Part shown: positions 42,981-55,348 of the stretch, in pieces | Layout of the letters: every line of letters begins with the position of its first letter | How positions within the stretch are numbered: position 1 is the stretch's first letter | DNA from: Arthrobacter sp. ERGS1:01 | GTDB lineage: Bacteria > Actinomycetota > Actinomycetes > Actinomycetales > Micrococcaceae | Assembly: GCF_001281315.1 (NCBI RefSeq) | Contig: NZ_CP012479.1 | Span: forward strand, 248,001-312,000 | Length of the DNA stretch: 64,000 nucleotides | Direction of reading: 5' to 3' | Notes under the pieces: model-generated | The model's database searches: none | What the model saw: the letters and a program-made list of their open reading frames with translations, nothing else | What the model was told of the DNA's origin: nothing | Position numbers and translations under genes: made by a program

Positions 42981-44579
42981 CTATCCGGCGTGCAGCAGGC
43001 GCACCACGGCCTCGGCCGTGACGCGGCTGAAGCCGTGGCAGTGGATCGTGGTCAGCGCCGTGACGCTTTCCGTGCCTTCGGCAGGGGCCAGGCCGGCGTT
43101 GATGCACACGGCGTGGGGTGCCACCGCGGCGACGGCGGCCAGCGTGGCCTGCTGATCGGCCGACATCAGCGAATCGACAATCACCAGTACCGGCTCGCCG
43201 AGGGACTCCTCGGTGTCGGCCAGATCGTTCAGCTCCCCGGCACTCAACGATGAGGCGTTGACGGCCTGGACCTGGTGTTCATCCAGCAGCGCCGTGAGGA
43301 TGAAGTTTTCCGTGGGTCCGGCGGCCATGTTGTGTCCGGTGCGGGCGTCGATCAGCGTGACGACGGCGTCGGGGTCGGCCAATGCCACGGCACCGACGCC
43401 CCGGGTCACGATGCACGCGCGGGCGGCAACCTCCACCCAGTCGATGCCGGCGTCGGCCTCCGCCTCTGCGGATTCGGCGGGCGCCTCGAGGGACCACTGC
43501 GCGAACGCTGCGACGCGGGCGGCGGCCATCCGCAAGACCTCCACGGGCAGGCGGCCGGAGGAGACGGCGTCGAACAGGGCGTCATACACCTCGGTGTAGC
43601 AGGACTCGTCGTCGCGGCCCGTGGTGTAGGCATTGAGCGGGTTCCCCACGCACAGGAGGTCGGAGCCGGCCAGCAGCGCCAGGACGGCGCCCTCGCCGGG
43701 GCCCACGGTGGCGCGCACGGCCGCCATGTCCAGGGCATCGGTGATCAGCAGGCCCTCAAAACCGATCTCGCGCAGCAGCGCACCAGCCAGCGGGTTCAAG
43801 GTGGCCGGGGCCTCGCCGAGCTCCGGGATGATGATGTGGGCGCTCATCATCGACTTCACGCCGGCCTTCACGGCGGCCTCGAACGGGGGCAGGTGGTGTT
43901 CGCGCATCTGCGCCATGGTCAGCTCCACCCGGGCCACGTCCATGTGCGAATCCGCCACGGTGTCGCCGTGTCCGGGGAAATGCTTGGCGCAGGCGCCCAC
44001 GCGCAGTTCCTGGATGCCCGTCACGGCGGCGGCAGTGTGCGCGCTGACCAGAGCGGTGTCCGCGCCAAAGGCACGGACGCCGATCACGGGATTGAGCGGG
44101 TTCGTGTTCACATCGGCCACGGGGGCGATCGTCAGGTTGACCCCGGCGTCGCGGCACAGCCGGCCAATGGAGCGCCCCGCGGCCGCCGTCGTCGGCAGTT
44201 CATCCAGGGCCCCGAGCACGGCCGCGCCCGGGATGGTGGAGCCGTCGCGGGCCTGCAGGCGGGTCACGTTGCCGCCCTCCTCGTCAACGCCGACGACGGC
44301 GGCCGGGTTGGCTGAGCGGATCGCGGCGGACAGCGCGGCCACCTGGCCGGGGGCATCGGGGTCGATGTTGTGGGCAAAATACACCACGCCGGCCAGGCCG
44401 TTGCGCAGGGCGCCGTCCAGCCAGGCCGGGACGGTGGTGCCGACAAAGCCGGGCCAAATGACGGAATTGACCAGCCGCGGCAGATCCGCGGGCAATTCCC
44501 GGGTGTTGGAAACTGCGGCGGACGAGGCGTTGGGAGCGGAATCGGGCACGGGGGAGTGGGCGAGATCACTGGAAGTCAT
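42981..44579 (-). CDS. nagZ: GH3 beta-N-acetylglucosaminidase NagZ
   Basis: 532 residues from the ATG at 44579. The GH3 barrel shows VVGVDEEGG, the NagZ-specific KHFPGHGDTVADSH loop (catalytic His204/Asp206 pair) and the nucleophile Asp281 in LLITDALDMAA. A C-terminal alpha/beta domain follows, as in the two-domain Bacillus enzyme. No signal peptide is evident, although the N-terminal ~30 residues are Ser/Pro/Ala-rich. It removes GlcNAc from GlcNAc-anhydroMurNAc or GlcNAc-MurNAc fragments, so with MurQ it forms the core of peptidoglycan recycling. Confidence 0.92.
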   Translation of the reverse strand: MTSSDLAHSPVPDSAPNASSAAVSNTRELPADLPRLVNSVIWPGFVGTTVPAWLDGALRNGLAGVVYFAHNIDPDAPGQVAALSAAIRSANPAAVVGVDEEGGNVTRLQARDGSTIPGAAVLGALDELPTTAAAGRSIGRLCRDAGVNLTIAPVADVNTNPLNPVIGVRAFGADTALVSAHTAAAVTGIQELRVGACAKHFPGHGDTVADSHMDVARVELTMAQMREHHLPPFEAAVKAGVKSMMSAHIIIPELGEAPATLNPLAGALLREIGFEGLLITDALDMAAVRATVGPGEGAVLALLAGSDLLCVGNPLNAYTTGRDDESCYTEVYDALFDAVSSGRLPVEVLRMAAARVAAFAQWSLEAPAESAEAEADAGIDWVEVAARACIVTRGVGAVALADPDAVVTLIDARTGHNMAAGPTENFILTALLDEHQVQAVNASSLSAGELNDLADTEESLGEPVLVIVDSLMSADQQATLAAVAAVAPHAVCINAGLAPAEGTESVTALTTIHCHGFSRVTAEAVVRLLHAG

Positions 44580-44654
44580 GGCTGAAAGCCTACCCGGTGG
44601 TAGTGGCATAAACTTGGGGAGTCGCCTTCATCGACCAACCCCTGGAGAAATTCT

Positions 44655-46322
44655 GTGACCAGCGTTCTTAACCGTGTTCCAATCCGCCGGGCCTTGATCT
44701 CGGTCTACGACAAAACCGGTTTGGAGGAGTTGGCGATCGGCCTGCACGCCGCCGGCGTGACCATCGTTTCCACCGGCTCCACCGCGGCCAAGATTGCCGC
44801 CGCCGGCGTTCCGGTGACCGAAGTTTCCGAGCTGACCGGGTTCCCCGAAGCCCTTGACGGCCGCGTCAAGACCCTGCACCCGCTGGTCCACGCGGGCATC
44901 CTGGCCGACCGCCGCCTGCCCGACCACGTGCGCCAGCTCGAAGAGATGCACGTTGAGCCCTTTGACCTGGTGGTGGTGAACCTCTACCCGTTCGTTGACA
45001 CCGTGAAGTCCGGTGCCGGCCAGGACGCCGTGGTGGAGCAGATCGACATTGGCGGTCCCTCCATGGTGCGTGCAGCCGCCAAGAACCACCCCTCCGTCGC
45101 CGTGGTGGTCGACCCCGCCAAGTACGCCGACGTCGTCGTTGCCGCCGCCGAGGGTGGCTTTGAACTCGTGGCCCGCCAGCGCCTGGCCGCCGCAGCCTTC
45201 GCCCACACGGCCGCCTACGACAACGCCGTGGCAGCCTGGACCGCCGCCCAGTTCCTGGACGCGGACGGCGACGGCGTGATCGACTGGCCCGCCTACGCCG
45301 GCTACTCGCTGGAACGCTCCGAGGTGCTCCGCTACGGCGAAAACCCGCACCAGCAGGCCGCGCTCTACGTTGACAAGTCTGCCCCCGCCGGGATCGCCCA
45401 GGCCGACCAGCTGCACGGCAAGGCCATGAGCTACAACAACTTCGTCGATGCCGACGCCGCCCTGCGCGCTGCGTTCGACTTTGCCGGCCCCGCCGTGGCC
45501 GTGGTCAAGCACGCCAACCCGTGCGGTGTGGCCGTTGGTTCCGCCGACGCCGACGACGCCATTGCCGACGCGCACCTGAAGGCGCACGCCTGCGACCCCG
45601 TCTCCGCCTACGGTGGAGTCATCGCCGCGAACCGCACCGTCACGGCCGCCATGGCGCGCACCGTGAAGGACATCTTCACCGAGGTCGTCATCGCCCCCGA
45701 CTTCGAGCCGGAAGCAGTGGAGATCCTCTCCACGAAGAAGAACATCCGCCTGCTGGCCCTGCCCGAGGGCTATGACCGCTACCCGGCCGAGGTCCGCCAG
45801 GTCTCCGGCGGCATGCTGGTGCAGATGTCCGACCGCATCGACGCCGACGGCGACAACCCCGCCAACTGGACGCTCGCCGCCGGCCCCGCCGCCGACGACG
45901 CCACGCTGGCCGACCTCGCCTTTGCCTGGACGGCCGTCCGCGCCGCCAAGTCCAACGCGATCCTCCTCGCCAACAACGGCGCCACGGTGGGCATCGGCAT
46001 GGGCCAGGTCAACCGCGTTGACTCCTGCAAGCTGGCAGTGGAACGCGCCAACACGCTCGGTGTGGTCGTTGAATCCAACGTCGACGCCGCCGGTGGTGCC
46101 GCGGGTGCCGAGGGCGCCGTATCCGAGCAGCGCTCCGTGGGTTCCGTGGCCGCCTCCGACGCGTTCTTCCCGTTCGCCGACGGCCTGGAGATCCTGCTGG
46201 AAGCCGGCGTCCGCGCCGTGGTCCAGCCGGGCGGCTCCATCCGCGACGAGGAAGTGATTGCCGCGGCCAACGCCGCCGGAGTCACGATGTACTTCACGGG
46301 CGCCCGCCACTTCTTCCACTAG
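44655..46322 (+). CDS. purH: Bifunctional AICAR transformylase/IMP cyclohydrolase PurH
   Basis: 555 residues, GTG start with GGAG. The N-terminal MGS-like IMP cyclohydrolase domain has [15 protein letters not shown] and [14 protein letters not shown], with [12 protein letters not shown]. The C-terminal transformylase has [23 protein letters not shown] and [12 protein letters not shown]. It catalyses the last two steps of IMP synthesis. There is a promoter-length gap (75 bp) upstream after the divergent nagZ, and a terminator-repeat follows. Confidence 0.97.
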   Translation: MTSVLNRVPIRRALISVYDKTGLEELAIGLHAAGVTIVSTGSTAAKIAAAGVPVTEVSELTGFPEALDGRVKTLHPLVHAGILADRRLPDHVRQLEEMHVEPFDLVVVNLYPFVDTVKSGAGQDAVVEQIDIGGPSMVRAAAKNHPSVAVVVDPAKYADVVVAAAEGGFELVARQRLAAAAFAHTAAYDNAVAAWTAAQFLDADGDGVIDWPAYAGYSLERSEVLRYGENPHQQAALYVDKSAPAGIAQADQLHGKAMSYNNFVDADAALRAAFDFAGPAVAVVKHANPCGVAVGSADADDAIADAHLKAHACDPVSAYGGVIAANRTVTAAMARTVKDIFTEVVIAPDFEPEAVEILSTKKNIRLLALPEGYDRYPAEVRQVSGGMLVQMSDRIDADGDNPANWTLAAGPAADDATLADLAFAWTAVRAAKSNAILLANNGATVGIGMGQVNRVDSCKLAVERANTLGVVVESNVDAAGGAAGAEGAVSEQRSVGSVAASDAFFPFADGLEILLEAGVRAVVQPGGSIRDEEVIAAANAAGVTMYFTGARHFFH

Positions 46323-46328
46323 GCCCCA

Positions 46329-46387
46329 CTTGCCGGCCGGAAAAATCGCTGACGCGATTTTTCCGGAACCTGGCAAGCGTGGGCCCA
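46329..46387 (+). terminator. purH terminator hairpin with repeat tail
   Basis: CCGGAAAAATCGC and its complement form a 13-bp stem around TGAC, and CTTGCC...GGCAAG adds an outer stem. The 23 bases that begin GGAACCTGGCAAG and end GGGCCCA recur exactly after icd at 50541-50563, so this is a repeated terminator-type element. Confidence 0.8.
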
Positions 46388-46450
46388 GAATTGGCGTGTG
46401 GTTGTTCTGCGGCGGGTCACCGACAGGTGGCCCGCCGCAGTTCGTTAACC

Positions 46451-46573
46451 GACGCCGTATCACTTTTGGTCCGCTTTCGGCCGACGCCGTATCAGCTTTG
46501 GCGTCGAATCGAGGAACGCGGTATCACTTGGCGATGTGACCTTTGAGGGCCGTGCCAAAGGTGATACCGCGTC
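46451..46573. repeat. GTATCA repeat array 1 (three forward units, one inverted)
   Basis: Forward units at 46451-46469 (GACGCCGTATCACTTTTGG), 46483-46501 and 46515-46533 are followed by an inverted unit at 46555-46573 that pairs with the first at 17 of 19 positions. The array fills the spacer between purH and a small membrane protein. The units match those of array 2 (47341-47526). Confidence 0.85.
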
Positions 46574-46685
46574 GGGGCGGCGACACCCCGGCGTCGCACC
46601 TTCTGAAATGTTGGCCAATGGCCCCCGGTGCTGGCATGCTCTTCCCAAGGCGTCGAAGTACGTCGTCGCAAGGGGGACGGTAAAC

Positions 46686-46865
46686 ATGAGTGGTTTGGTG
46701 TGGACAGTGGCGGTCGCGGGCATCTTTGTGCTGGTTGTCGTTGTGCTGGTGGGATTGTTGGTGGTGGGGCGCCTCCGAGGACGCACCCCGGATCCGGATG
46801 CCGGACCGCCGGAACACATCCCGCACCCGCGGGGCCAAGTCATTCCGCCCACAGGTTCGCGGTAG
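46686..46865 (+). CDS. Single-span small membrane protein
   Basis: 59 residues from the ATG at 46686 (GGGGGA upstream). One N-terminal transmembrane helix (VWTVAVAGIFVLVVVVLVGLL) followed by a Pro/Arg-rich cytoplasmic tail. No family recognised. Its stop is 9 bases before the next gene, so the two are probably one unit, and this unit is flanked by both GTATCA arrays. Confidence 0.6.
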   Translation: MSGLVWTVAVAGIFVLVVVVLVGLLVVGRLRGRTPDPDAGPPEHIPHPRGQVIPPTGSR

Positions 46866-46874
46866 GCGGCGGAC

Positions 46875-47252
46875 ATGGCACATTTCATGGATGACTCGAA
46901 TCCGCTCCCGCCGGATTTCCCGACCGATCTTGTCCCGGGGAACGCGCCAGGCGGCGGCTTCACCGGCTGGGTGGACGGCCTGCTGTTCTCCGGAACGTTC
47001 TTTGCCGTGTTTTTCGTCGTGGTCTCCTTGCTGGTTGCCGCCGGCATCGTGACCACCATTGTCATGATGATCCGGGGCAAGGGACGCCGCTACGTCATGA
47101 TGGAAGTGGACAACGACGGCACCATGCGCCCCGTCTCGATGCCCAGCCACAACGCGGGCCTCGACATGCACAATGCTGCGCACCAGCAGGCCATGCAGCA
47201 GGCAATGAACCAGCAGATCATCAACCAGCAGTCCTTCCCGCCCGGCACCTAA
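46875..47252 (+). CDS. Membrane protein with Gln/Met-rich tail
   Basis: 125 residues. Acidic/proline N-terminus, two close hydrophobic helices (SGTFFAVFFVVVSLLVAAGI, VTTIVMMI), a basic stretch (RGKGRRYVM) and a C-terminal tail rich in Gln, Met, His and Asn (HQQAMQQAMNQQIINQQ). No recognised domain. Probably co-transcribed with the preceding small membrane protein. Confidence 0.65.
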   Translation: MAHFMDDSNPLPPDFPTDLVPGNAPGGGFTGWVDGLLFSGTFFAVFFVVVSLLVAAGIVTTIVMMIRGKGRRYVMMEVDNDGTMRPVSMPSHNAGLDMHNAAHQQAMQQAMNQQIINQQSFPPGT

Positions 47253-47275
47253 CACGGGCCCGGGCACACAAGACC

Positions 47276-47334
47276 AAAGTACGACGGCGGCGGGTCACCT
47301 TTCAGGGAAAGGTGACCCGCCGCCGTCGTACTTT
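47276..47334. terminator. Perfect 27-bp hairpin
   Basis: Arms of 27 bases (starting AAAGTACGACGG and ending GGTCACCTTT) pair without mismatch across a CAGGG loop, 23 bases after the membrane protein stop. It has the longest perfect stem in the window and lies directly before repeat array 2. Confidence 0.85.
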
Positions 47335-47340
47335 GACAAA

Positions 47341-47530
47341 CGCCGTATCACTTTTGGTCCGCTAACGGCGGACGCGGTATCAGCTTTGGCGCGGAATCGC
47401 TGAACGGCGTATCAGTAGCTGATACGGCGTTGGTGAAAAGTGCGCCAAAAGTGATACCCGGTCGAGGAAAATGCGCCAAAGATGATACCGCGTCGGGGAA
47501 AACCCGACCAAAAGTGATACCGCGTCGGGG
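47341..47530. repeat. GTATCA repeat array 2 (forward units then inverted units)
   Basis: Forward units at 47341, 47371 and 47404 are followed by inverted units at 47419, 47445, 47476 and 47508. The central pair, ACGGCGTATCAG-N3-CTGATACGGCGT, makes a near-perfect hairpin tip, so the whole 190 bases could fold into one long stem. The first ~60 bases closely match array 1. Confidence 0.85.
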
Positions 47531-47536
47531 GAGGGG

Positions 47537-48040
47537 CTACTCCGCGCCGGTTTGGCGGGCGCCCAGCTCGGCGTCCAGGCGCAGCAGGCCGTTGCCGTCG
47601 GCGCCAATCAAGCGCACGCGGCCAATGATCTCGCCCACCGAGGCTTCCTCCTCCAACTGTTCGCCGACAAACCAGTTCAGCAGCGGGATGGAATCGATGT
47701 CGCCCTCGGCCTGCGCCAGCCGGTACAGGTTGCGGATGGCCTCCGAGACCTTCTGTTCGTGGGCAAGGGAAGCCTCAAATGCGGCCAAAACGGAGTCGAT
47801 GGTGAGGTTCGGTGCCGTGATCGTGGCGATCTTCGGCGCGGCATTCCTGTCCGTCATGTGGTCGGTGAACTTTTGTGCGTGGACCAGCTCCTCCGCCGAC
47901 TGCGCCAGGAACCAATGCGAAATTCCGGGCAGGTCCTGGACGGACATTTCAATGGCGAGCTGGCGGTAAACCACCGCGGCCTGGATTTCGAGCGTGATTT
48001 GATCGTTGATGGCGTCTGCGAGTTTCCCTTTGAGTTCCAT
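47537..48040 (-). CDS. Ferritin
   Basis: 167 residues, four-helix-bundle ferritin. Ferroxidase ligands are in place: Glu18 (TLEIQAAVVYRQL), Glu51 and His54 (AEELVHAQKF), plus later Glu residues in LAHEQKV and GEQLEEEASVGEI. No heme-binding Met of bacterioferritin at the expected place. It stores iron as ferric mineral in a 24-subunit shell. It is convergent with the upstream membrane-protein unit and divergent from icd. Confidence 0.92.
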   Translation of the reverse strand: MELKGKLADAINDQITLEIQAAVVYRQLAIEMSVQDLPGISHWFLAQSAEELVHAQKFTDHMTDRNAAPKIATITAPNLTIDSVLAAFEASLAHEQKVSEAIRNLYRLAQAEGDIDSIPLLNWFVGEQLEEEASVGEIIGRVRLIGADGNGLLRLDAELGARQTGAE

Positions 48041-48198
48041 GCCACCACGCTACTGTCCACAAGGCCCGCGGCACAGCAATTGCGGTGCACGTCACGGACC
48101 ATGACGGCCGCAGCAAGCCTGCCGATAGCGGGCAAACCGGCGTACTCGGGTAAGTTAAGGGGGAAAGAAATCTCGCCAGAAACGCAGATATCCGTTGA

Positions 48199-50442
<2,244 letters not shown>

Positions 50443-50514
50443 TCCCCACGCCCTCCCGAGCCTCGTTCCTCGGCTTGGGGCCCTCGGGCGTGTGGGCCCA
50501 ACCACCAGCCGGCT

Positions 50515-50563
50515 CAAGAAATCGCTGGCGCGATTTCTTGGGAACCTGGCAAGCGTGGGCCCA
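50515..50563 (+). repeat. Second copy of the purH-type terminator repeat
   Basis: CAAGAAATCGC and its exact complement surround TGGC (50515-50540), followed by the 23 bases also found after purH. The core ATCGC-TGRC-GCGAT is shared, while the stem ends have changed together, which keeps pairing. Confidence 0.75.
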
Positions 50564-50594
50564 AGCAGTTGGCGCCCCACCACGATCAACGAAT

Positions 50595-50622
50595 AAGCCC
50601 GTCTCCCACTGGAGGCGGGCTT
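50595..50622 (+). terminator. Rho-independent terminator of icd
   Basis: AAGCCCGTCTCC pairs with GGAGGCGGGCTT (one G-U) around CACT and is followed by CTTCTT. It lies about 150 bases after the icd stop. Confidence 0.75.
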
Positions 50623-50712
50623 CTTCGTGTCCGCGGCACCGGCGTCGAACGCCTACTCAGAAGGAGGTTTCGCCCGGCGGGTAATGCATCTGTTACCAGA
50701 TCTTAACGTGCC

Positions 50713-50732
50713 AATGTGTCCTGCAACACATT
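50713..50732 (+). promoter_or_regulatory. Palindrome upstream of the Liv-type SBP gene
   Basis: AATGTGT-N6-ACACATT is a perfect seven-base inverted repeat about 90 bases upstream of the SBP start, in the expected promoter zone. Regulator unknown. The rest of the 50623-50823 spacer has no gene. Confidence 0.45.
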
Positions 50733-50823
50733 TTGCGGAGTAATGTCGGGTCTCGTGAAGCCCATGGTTACGCAGGACGACGATGTCCTGCGAACCTCGT
50801 TGCGTACTTCGGAAGGCGAATCT

Positions 50824-52050
50824 ATGAACCGCAAGAAAGTAATGACAACCTTTGCCACGGTAGCCACCGCGGCCCTCCTGATGACCTCCTGCGCCAATAC
50901 CGCAACTCCCCAAGCCAGCAATAGTGACACCGGTTCCGCGGTCAACATTCCGGTCCTTACCTCGATCGAAACGCCGAAGGATGCGGTGCTCCCCGCAGGA
51001 AACGGCAAGGCCACCTGCCCGGCAACCACCACGCTGGCCTATGTAGGTGCCGAGACCGGCGCCAACGCACAGCTCGGCATCAACATCTACAACGGCGTCC
51101 AGCTGGCCATCAACCAGCACAACGCGGCCAACCCGGCCTGCCAGGTGGCGTTCAAGAAGTTCGATACCGAAGGCGATCCGACGAAGGCCACCGGCCCCGT
51201 CACCCAGGTCACCAAGGAAAACGACATCATCGGCGTCGTGGGCCTGCCGTTCTCCGGCGAGTCCAAGGCCACCGGCAACATCTTCGAGCAGGTCAAGCTG
51301 GTCCACATCACCCCGGCCGCGACCAACCCGACGCTGACCGAAAACGGTTGGACCACGTTCTTCCGCGGATTGGGCAACGACGCCGTGCAGGGCCCGGCCG
51401 CCGCGAAGTTCATGACCGGCAAGCTCGAGGCCAAGAAGGTCTACCTGGTCCAGGATGATTCCGATTACGGCATCGGCCTGGGCGCCACCACCTCCGCCGC
51501 CCTCGGTTCGGCCCTGATCGGCACCGACAAGGTGACCACCGGCCAGAAGGACTTCTCGGCCACGATCTCCAAGATCATGAACGCCAAGCCCGACGCCGTC
51601 TTCTACTCCGGCTACTACGCCGAAGGCGCCCCCTTCGACCAGCAGCTGGTGGCCAAGGGCTTCAAGGGCTCGTTCGTTGGCCCGGACGGACTGAAGGATG
51701 ACCAGTTCATCAAGCAGGCCGGCGACGCCTCCGCCAACGCGTTCTTCACCTGCCCCTGCATCCCGGGCGAGCTGATCCCGTCGTTTGCCACGGCCTACCA
51801 GAAGCTCGCCAACGCGGCCCCCGGAACCTACTCCATTGAAGGTTACGACGCCGCCACGGTGCTGCTGGCAGGGATTGACGCCGGCAAGCAGGACCGTGCG
51901 GGCCTGCTCGGCTGGGTCAAGAGCTACGACGCCGACGGGCTGAGCAAGCACTACAAGTGGAACGACAAGGGCGAGCTCCAGGCCCCGACCGTTTACGGAT
52001 ACAAGGTCTCTGACGGAAAGATCGTGCCGATCGGCGCCATCGGCCAGTAG
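50824..52050 (+). CDS. Branched-chain amino acid-type ABC transporter substrate-binding lipoprotein
   Basis: 408 residues from the ATG at 50824 (GGAAGG seven bases upstream). Signal sequence KKVMTTFATVATAALLMTSC ends in a lipobox. The mature type I periplasmic-binding fold shows LAYVGAETGANAQLGINIYNGVQLAINQHN, DTEGDPTKA, and DPTLTENGW-like ATNPTLTENGWTTFFRG. Liv-type proteins bind leucine, isoleucine, valine or other amides and amino acids, so the ligand is uncertain. First gene of a five-gene importer. Confidence 0.93.
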   Translation: MNRKKVMTTFATVATAALLMTSCANTATPQASNSDTGSAVNIPVLTSIETPKDAVLPAGNGKATCPATTTLAYVGAETGANAQLGINIYNGVQLAINQHNAANPACQVAFKKFDTEGDPTKATGPVTQVTKENDIIGVVGLPFSGESKATGNIFEQVKLVHITPAATNPTLTENGWTTFFRGLGNDAVQGPAAAKFMTGKLEAKKVYLVQDDSDYGIGLGATTSAALGSALIGTDKVTTGQKDFSATISKIMNAKPDAVFYSGYYAEGAPFDQQLVAKGFKGSFVGPDGLKDDQFIKQAGDASANAFFTCPCIPGELIPSFATAYQKLANAAPGTYSIEGYDAATVLLAGIDAGKQDRAGLLGWVKSYDADGLSKHYKWNDKGELQAPTVYGYKVSDGKIVPIGAIGQ

Positions 52051-52061
52051 TAGTCGCTGAC

Positions 52062-52109
52062 CAGGGGGATGCTGCGGGGCCGTTTCAGCGGTCCCGCGGC
52101 ATCCCCCTG
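52062..52109 (+). terminator. Attenuator-like hairpin between SBP and permease genes
   Basis: CAGGGGGATGC-T-GCGGG pairs with CCCGC-G-GCATCCCCCTG (17 bp with one G-U) around a 14-base loop, 11 bases after the SBP stop. It would protect or partly terminate the SBP message, giving more binding protein than permease. Confidence 0.65.
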
Positions 52110-52194
52110 ACAGTGGTTTTTCGCCACCTATCCGTTCGACGTGCCGGCCCGGGCCCACCTGCAACCCGGTGGCTGGCTGGATCAGGATCTATCT

Positions 52195-53198
52195 ATGTTC
52201 GCAACCGTTCTCTCTGTTGTCCCAATGGACAGCGACTGGATCAATTTCGATGTCCCGTCCCTCATTCAAAACTTTTGGAGCGCTACCTTTGACGGGTTGA
52301 CGTTCGGCTCCATCTACGCCCTCGTGGCACTCGGCTACACGCTTGTCTACGGCGTACTGAACCTCATCAACTTCGCCCACTCCGAAGTGTTCATCACCGG
52401 CTGTTACGCCGTCTTCTTCACCCTGAGCTTCCTCAACTTTGGCCCCTCGGCACCGACGCTGGGTTTTGGCGCCATCGTCGTCAACCTTTTGCTGGCCCTG
52501 GTGGCCGGCATGCTGGCCTCGGCCGTCGTCGCGTTCCTGCTTGAACGCCTCGCGTACCGGCCGCTGCGCAAACGCAACGCACCCCGGCTGGTCTACCTGA
52601 TCACCGCGATCGGCGCCTCGCTGACCATCCAGTACCTGATCTTCCTCTGGCGCGGACCCAACCCCGAGGCCGCCCTGACCATGTTCACCCCGACGCCGAT
52701 CTTTGACGTATTCGGCACCATCGTCGATTCCCAGCAGATCACCATCGTGGTCGCGGCGGTCATCATGATGGTCCTGGTGGACCAGTTCATCCGGCGCTCC
52801 CGCACCGGCCGCGGCATCCGCGCCGTCGCCCAGGACCCGGATACGGCCACCCTGATGGGCGTCAACAAGGAAAAGATCATCATCACCACCTTCGTGATCG
52901 GCGGAATCCTGGCCGGCGCCGCCGCCTTGTTCTACGTCATGAAGATACCCGCCGGCGTCCAGTACAACGGCGGCTTCATCCTCGGCATCAAGGCGTTCGC
53001 CGCGGCCGTCCTCGGCGGCATCGGCAACGTCCGCGGCGCCCTGGTGGGCGGCCTGCTGCTGGGCCTCATCGGCAACTATGGCCAAATCCTGCTGGGCAAC
53101 TCCCAATGGACCGACGTCGTCGCCTTCGTGGTGCTGGTGCTGGTGCTGCTGGTCCGTCCCGAAGGAATCCTGGGAACCTCCCTGGGAAGGAGCAAGGC

Positions 53199-53202
<4 letters not shown>
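52195..53202 (+). CDS. livH: Branched-chain amino acid-type ABC transporter permease LivH
   Basis: 335 residues from the ATG at 52195 (AGGAT upstream). Eight or so membrane helices, with LivH patterns GLTFGSIYALVALGYTLVYGVLNLINFAHSE and GILAGAAALFYVMK; the cytoplasmic EAA-like loop is GRGIRAVAQDPDTATLMGVN. It ends in an ATGA overlap with livM. Gene name follows function by family; amino-acid specificity is not proven. Confidence 0.92.
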
Positions 53203-54410
<1,208 letters not shown>

Positions 54411-54412
54411 CC

Positions 54413-55348
54413 GTGGGTGCACACAGCGAAGACGTGCCCGGCGCCGTGGATCCGGCCGCAGTGGACCCGGCCGCTCCTGACCTTGCCGCCATTACACCGG
54501 TGGAGGCGCTGGTGGTGGACGATGACGTCGCCGAGGCCGCGGCCGCGGAACGTGACATTGACGTTGCCGTCGGTGACGACCTCGTCGAGGTGAAGAACCT
54601 GACCATCAAGTTCGGCGGCCTCGTAGCGTTGGACAATGTCAGCTTCACCATCAAGCGCGGGGAGATCCTCGGGCTGATCGGTCCCAACGGCGCCGGCAAG
54701 ACCACTTGCTTCAACGCCATGACGGGGGTGTACAAGCCCACCAGCGGCCAGGTGCTGCTGGAGGGCCACGTCCTCAACGGCATGAAGCAGCACAGGATCA
54801 CCCGGGCGGGCCTGGCCCGCACCTTCCAGAACATCCGCCTCTTTGGCGAGATGACGGCCCTGGAAAACGTGGTGGTGGGCCTGGACGCCCGGCACCGGAC
54901 GTCCGTGGTGGGTGCCTTGTTGCGCCTGCCCCGCCACGTCCGGGAGGAGAAGTCGGCCATCGAACGGGGCATGGCGCTGCTGGAATTCGTGGGCATCGCC
55001 AACGATGCCGGAACCCTCTCGCGCAACCTCTCCTACGGCAGCCAGCGCCGCCTGGAGATTGCCCGCGCACTGGCGACCGACCCGAAGCTGTTGTGCCTGG
55101 ATGAGCCCGCGGCCGGGTTCAACCCGGCTGAAAAGGAAGAGCTCATGGCGCTCATCCGGACCATCCGCGACGACGGCTACACGGTGCTTTTGATCGAGCA
55201 CGACATGAAACTTGTCATGGGCGTGACCGACAGGATCGTGGTGCTCGAGTTTGGCAAGAAGATTGCCGATGACATCCCGTCCGTGATCAGGGAAGACCCC
55301 AAGGTCGTTTCCGCCTACCTGGGAGAGCCCGAAGATGACGCTGCTTGA
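54413..55348 (+). CDS. livG: Liv-type ABC transporter ATP-binding protein LivG
   Basis: 311 residues, GTG start with a strong AAAAGGAGG. The first ~55 residues form an Ala/Asp/Pro-rich acidic extension not found in standard LivG. The ATPase domain follows with Walker A GPNGAGKTT, the LivG-specific ARTFQNIRLFGEMTALENV, signature LSYGSQRRLEIARALA, and LCLDEPAAGFNPAE. It overlaps livF by 14 bases. Confidence 0.93.
   Translation: MGAHSEDVPGAVDPAAVDPAAPDLAAITPVEALVVDDDVAEAAAAERDIDVAVGDDLVEVKNLTIKFGGLVALDNVSFTIKRGEILGLIGPNGAGKTTCFNAMTGVYKPTSGQVLLEGHVLNGMKQHRITRAGLARTFQNIRLFGEMTALENVVVGLDARHRTSVVGALLRLPRHVREEKSAIERGMALLEFVGIANDAGTLSRNLSYGSQRRLEIARALATDPKLLCLDEPAAGFNPAEKEELMALIRTIRDDGYTVLLIEHDMKLVMGVTDRIVVLEFGKKIADDIPSVIREDPKVVSAYLGEPEDDAA

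Noticed and set aside
47341..47530. GTATCA repeats considered as a CRISPR array
   Set aside because: Units are only ~19 bases, change orientation within the array, and are separated by 12-15 bases, which is not CRISPR spacing.
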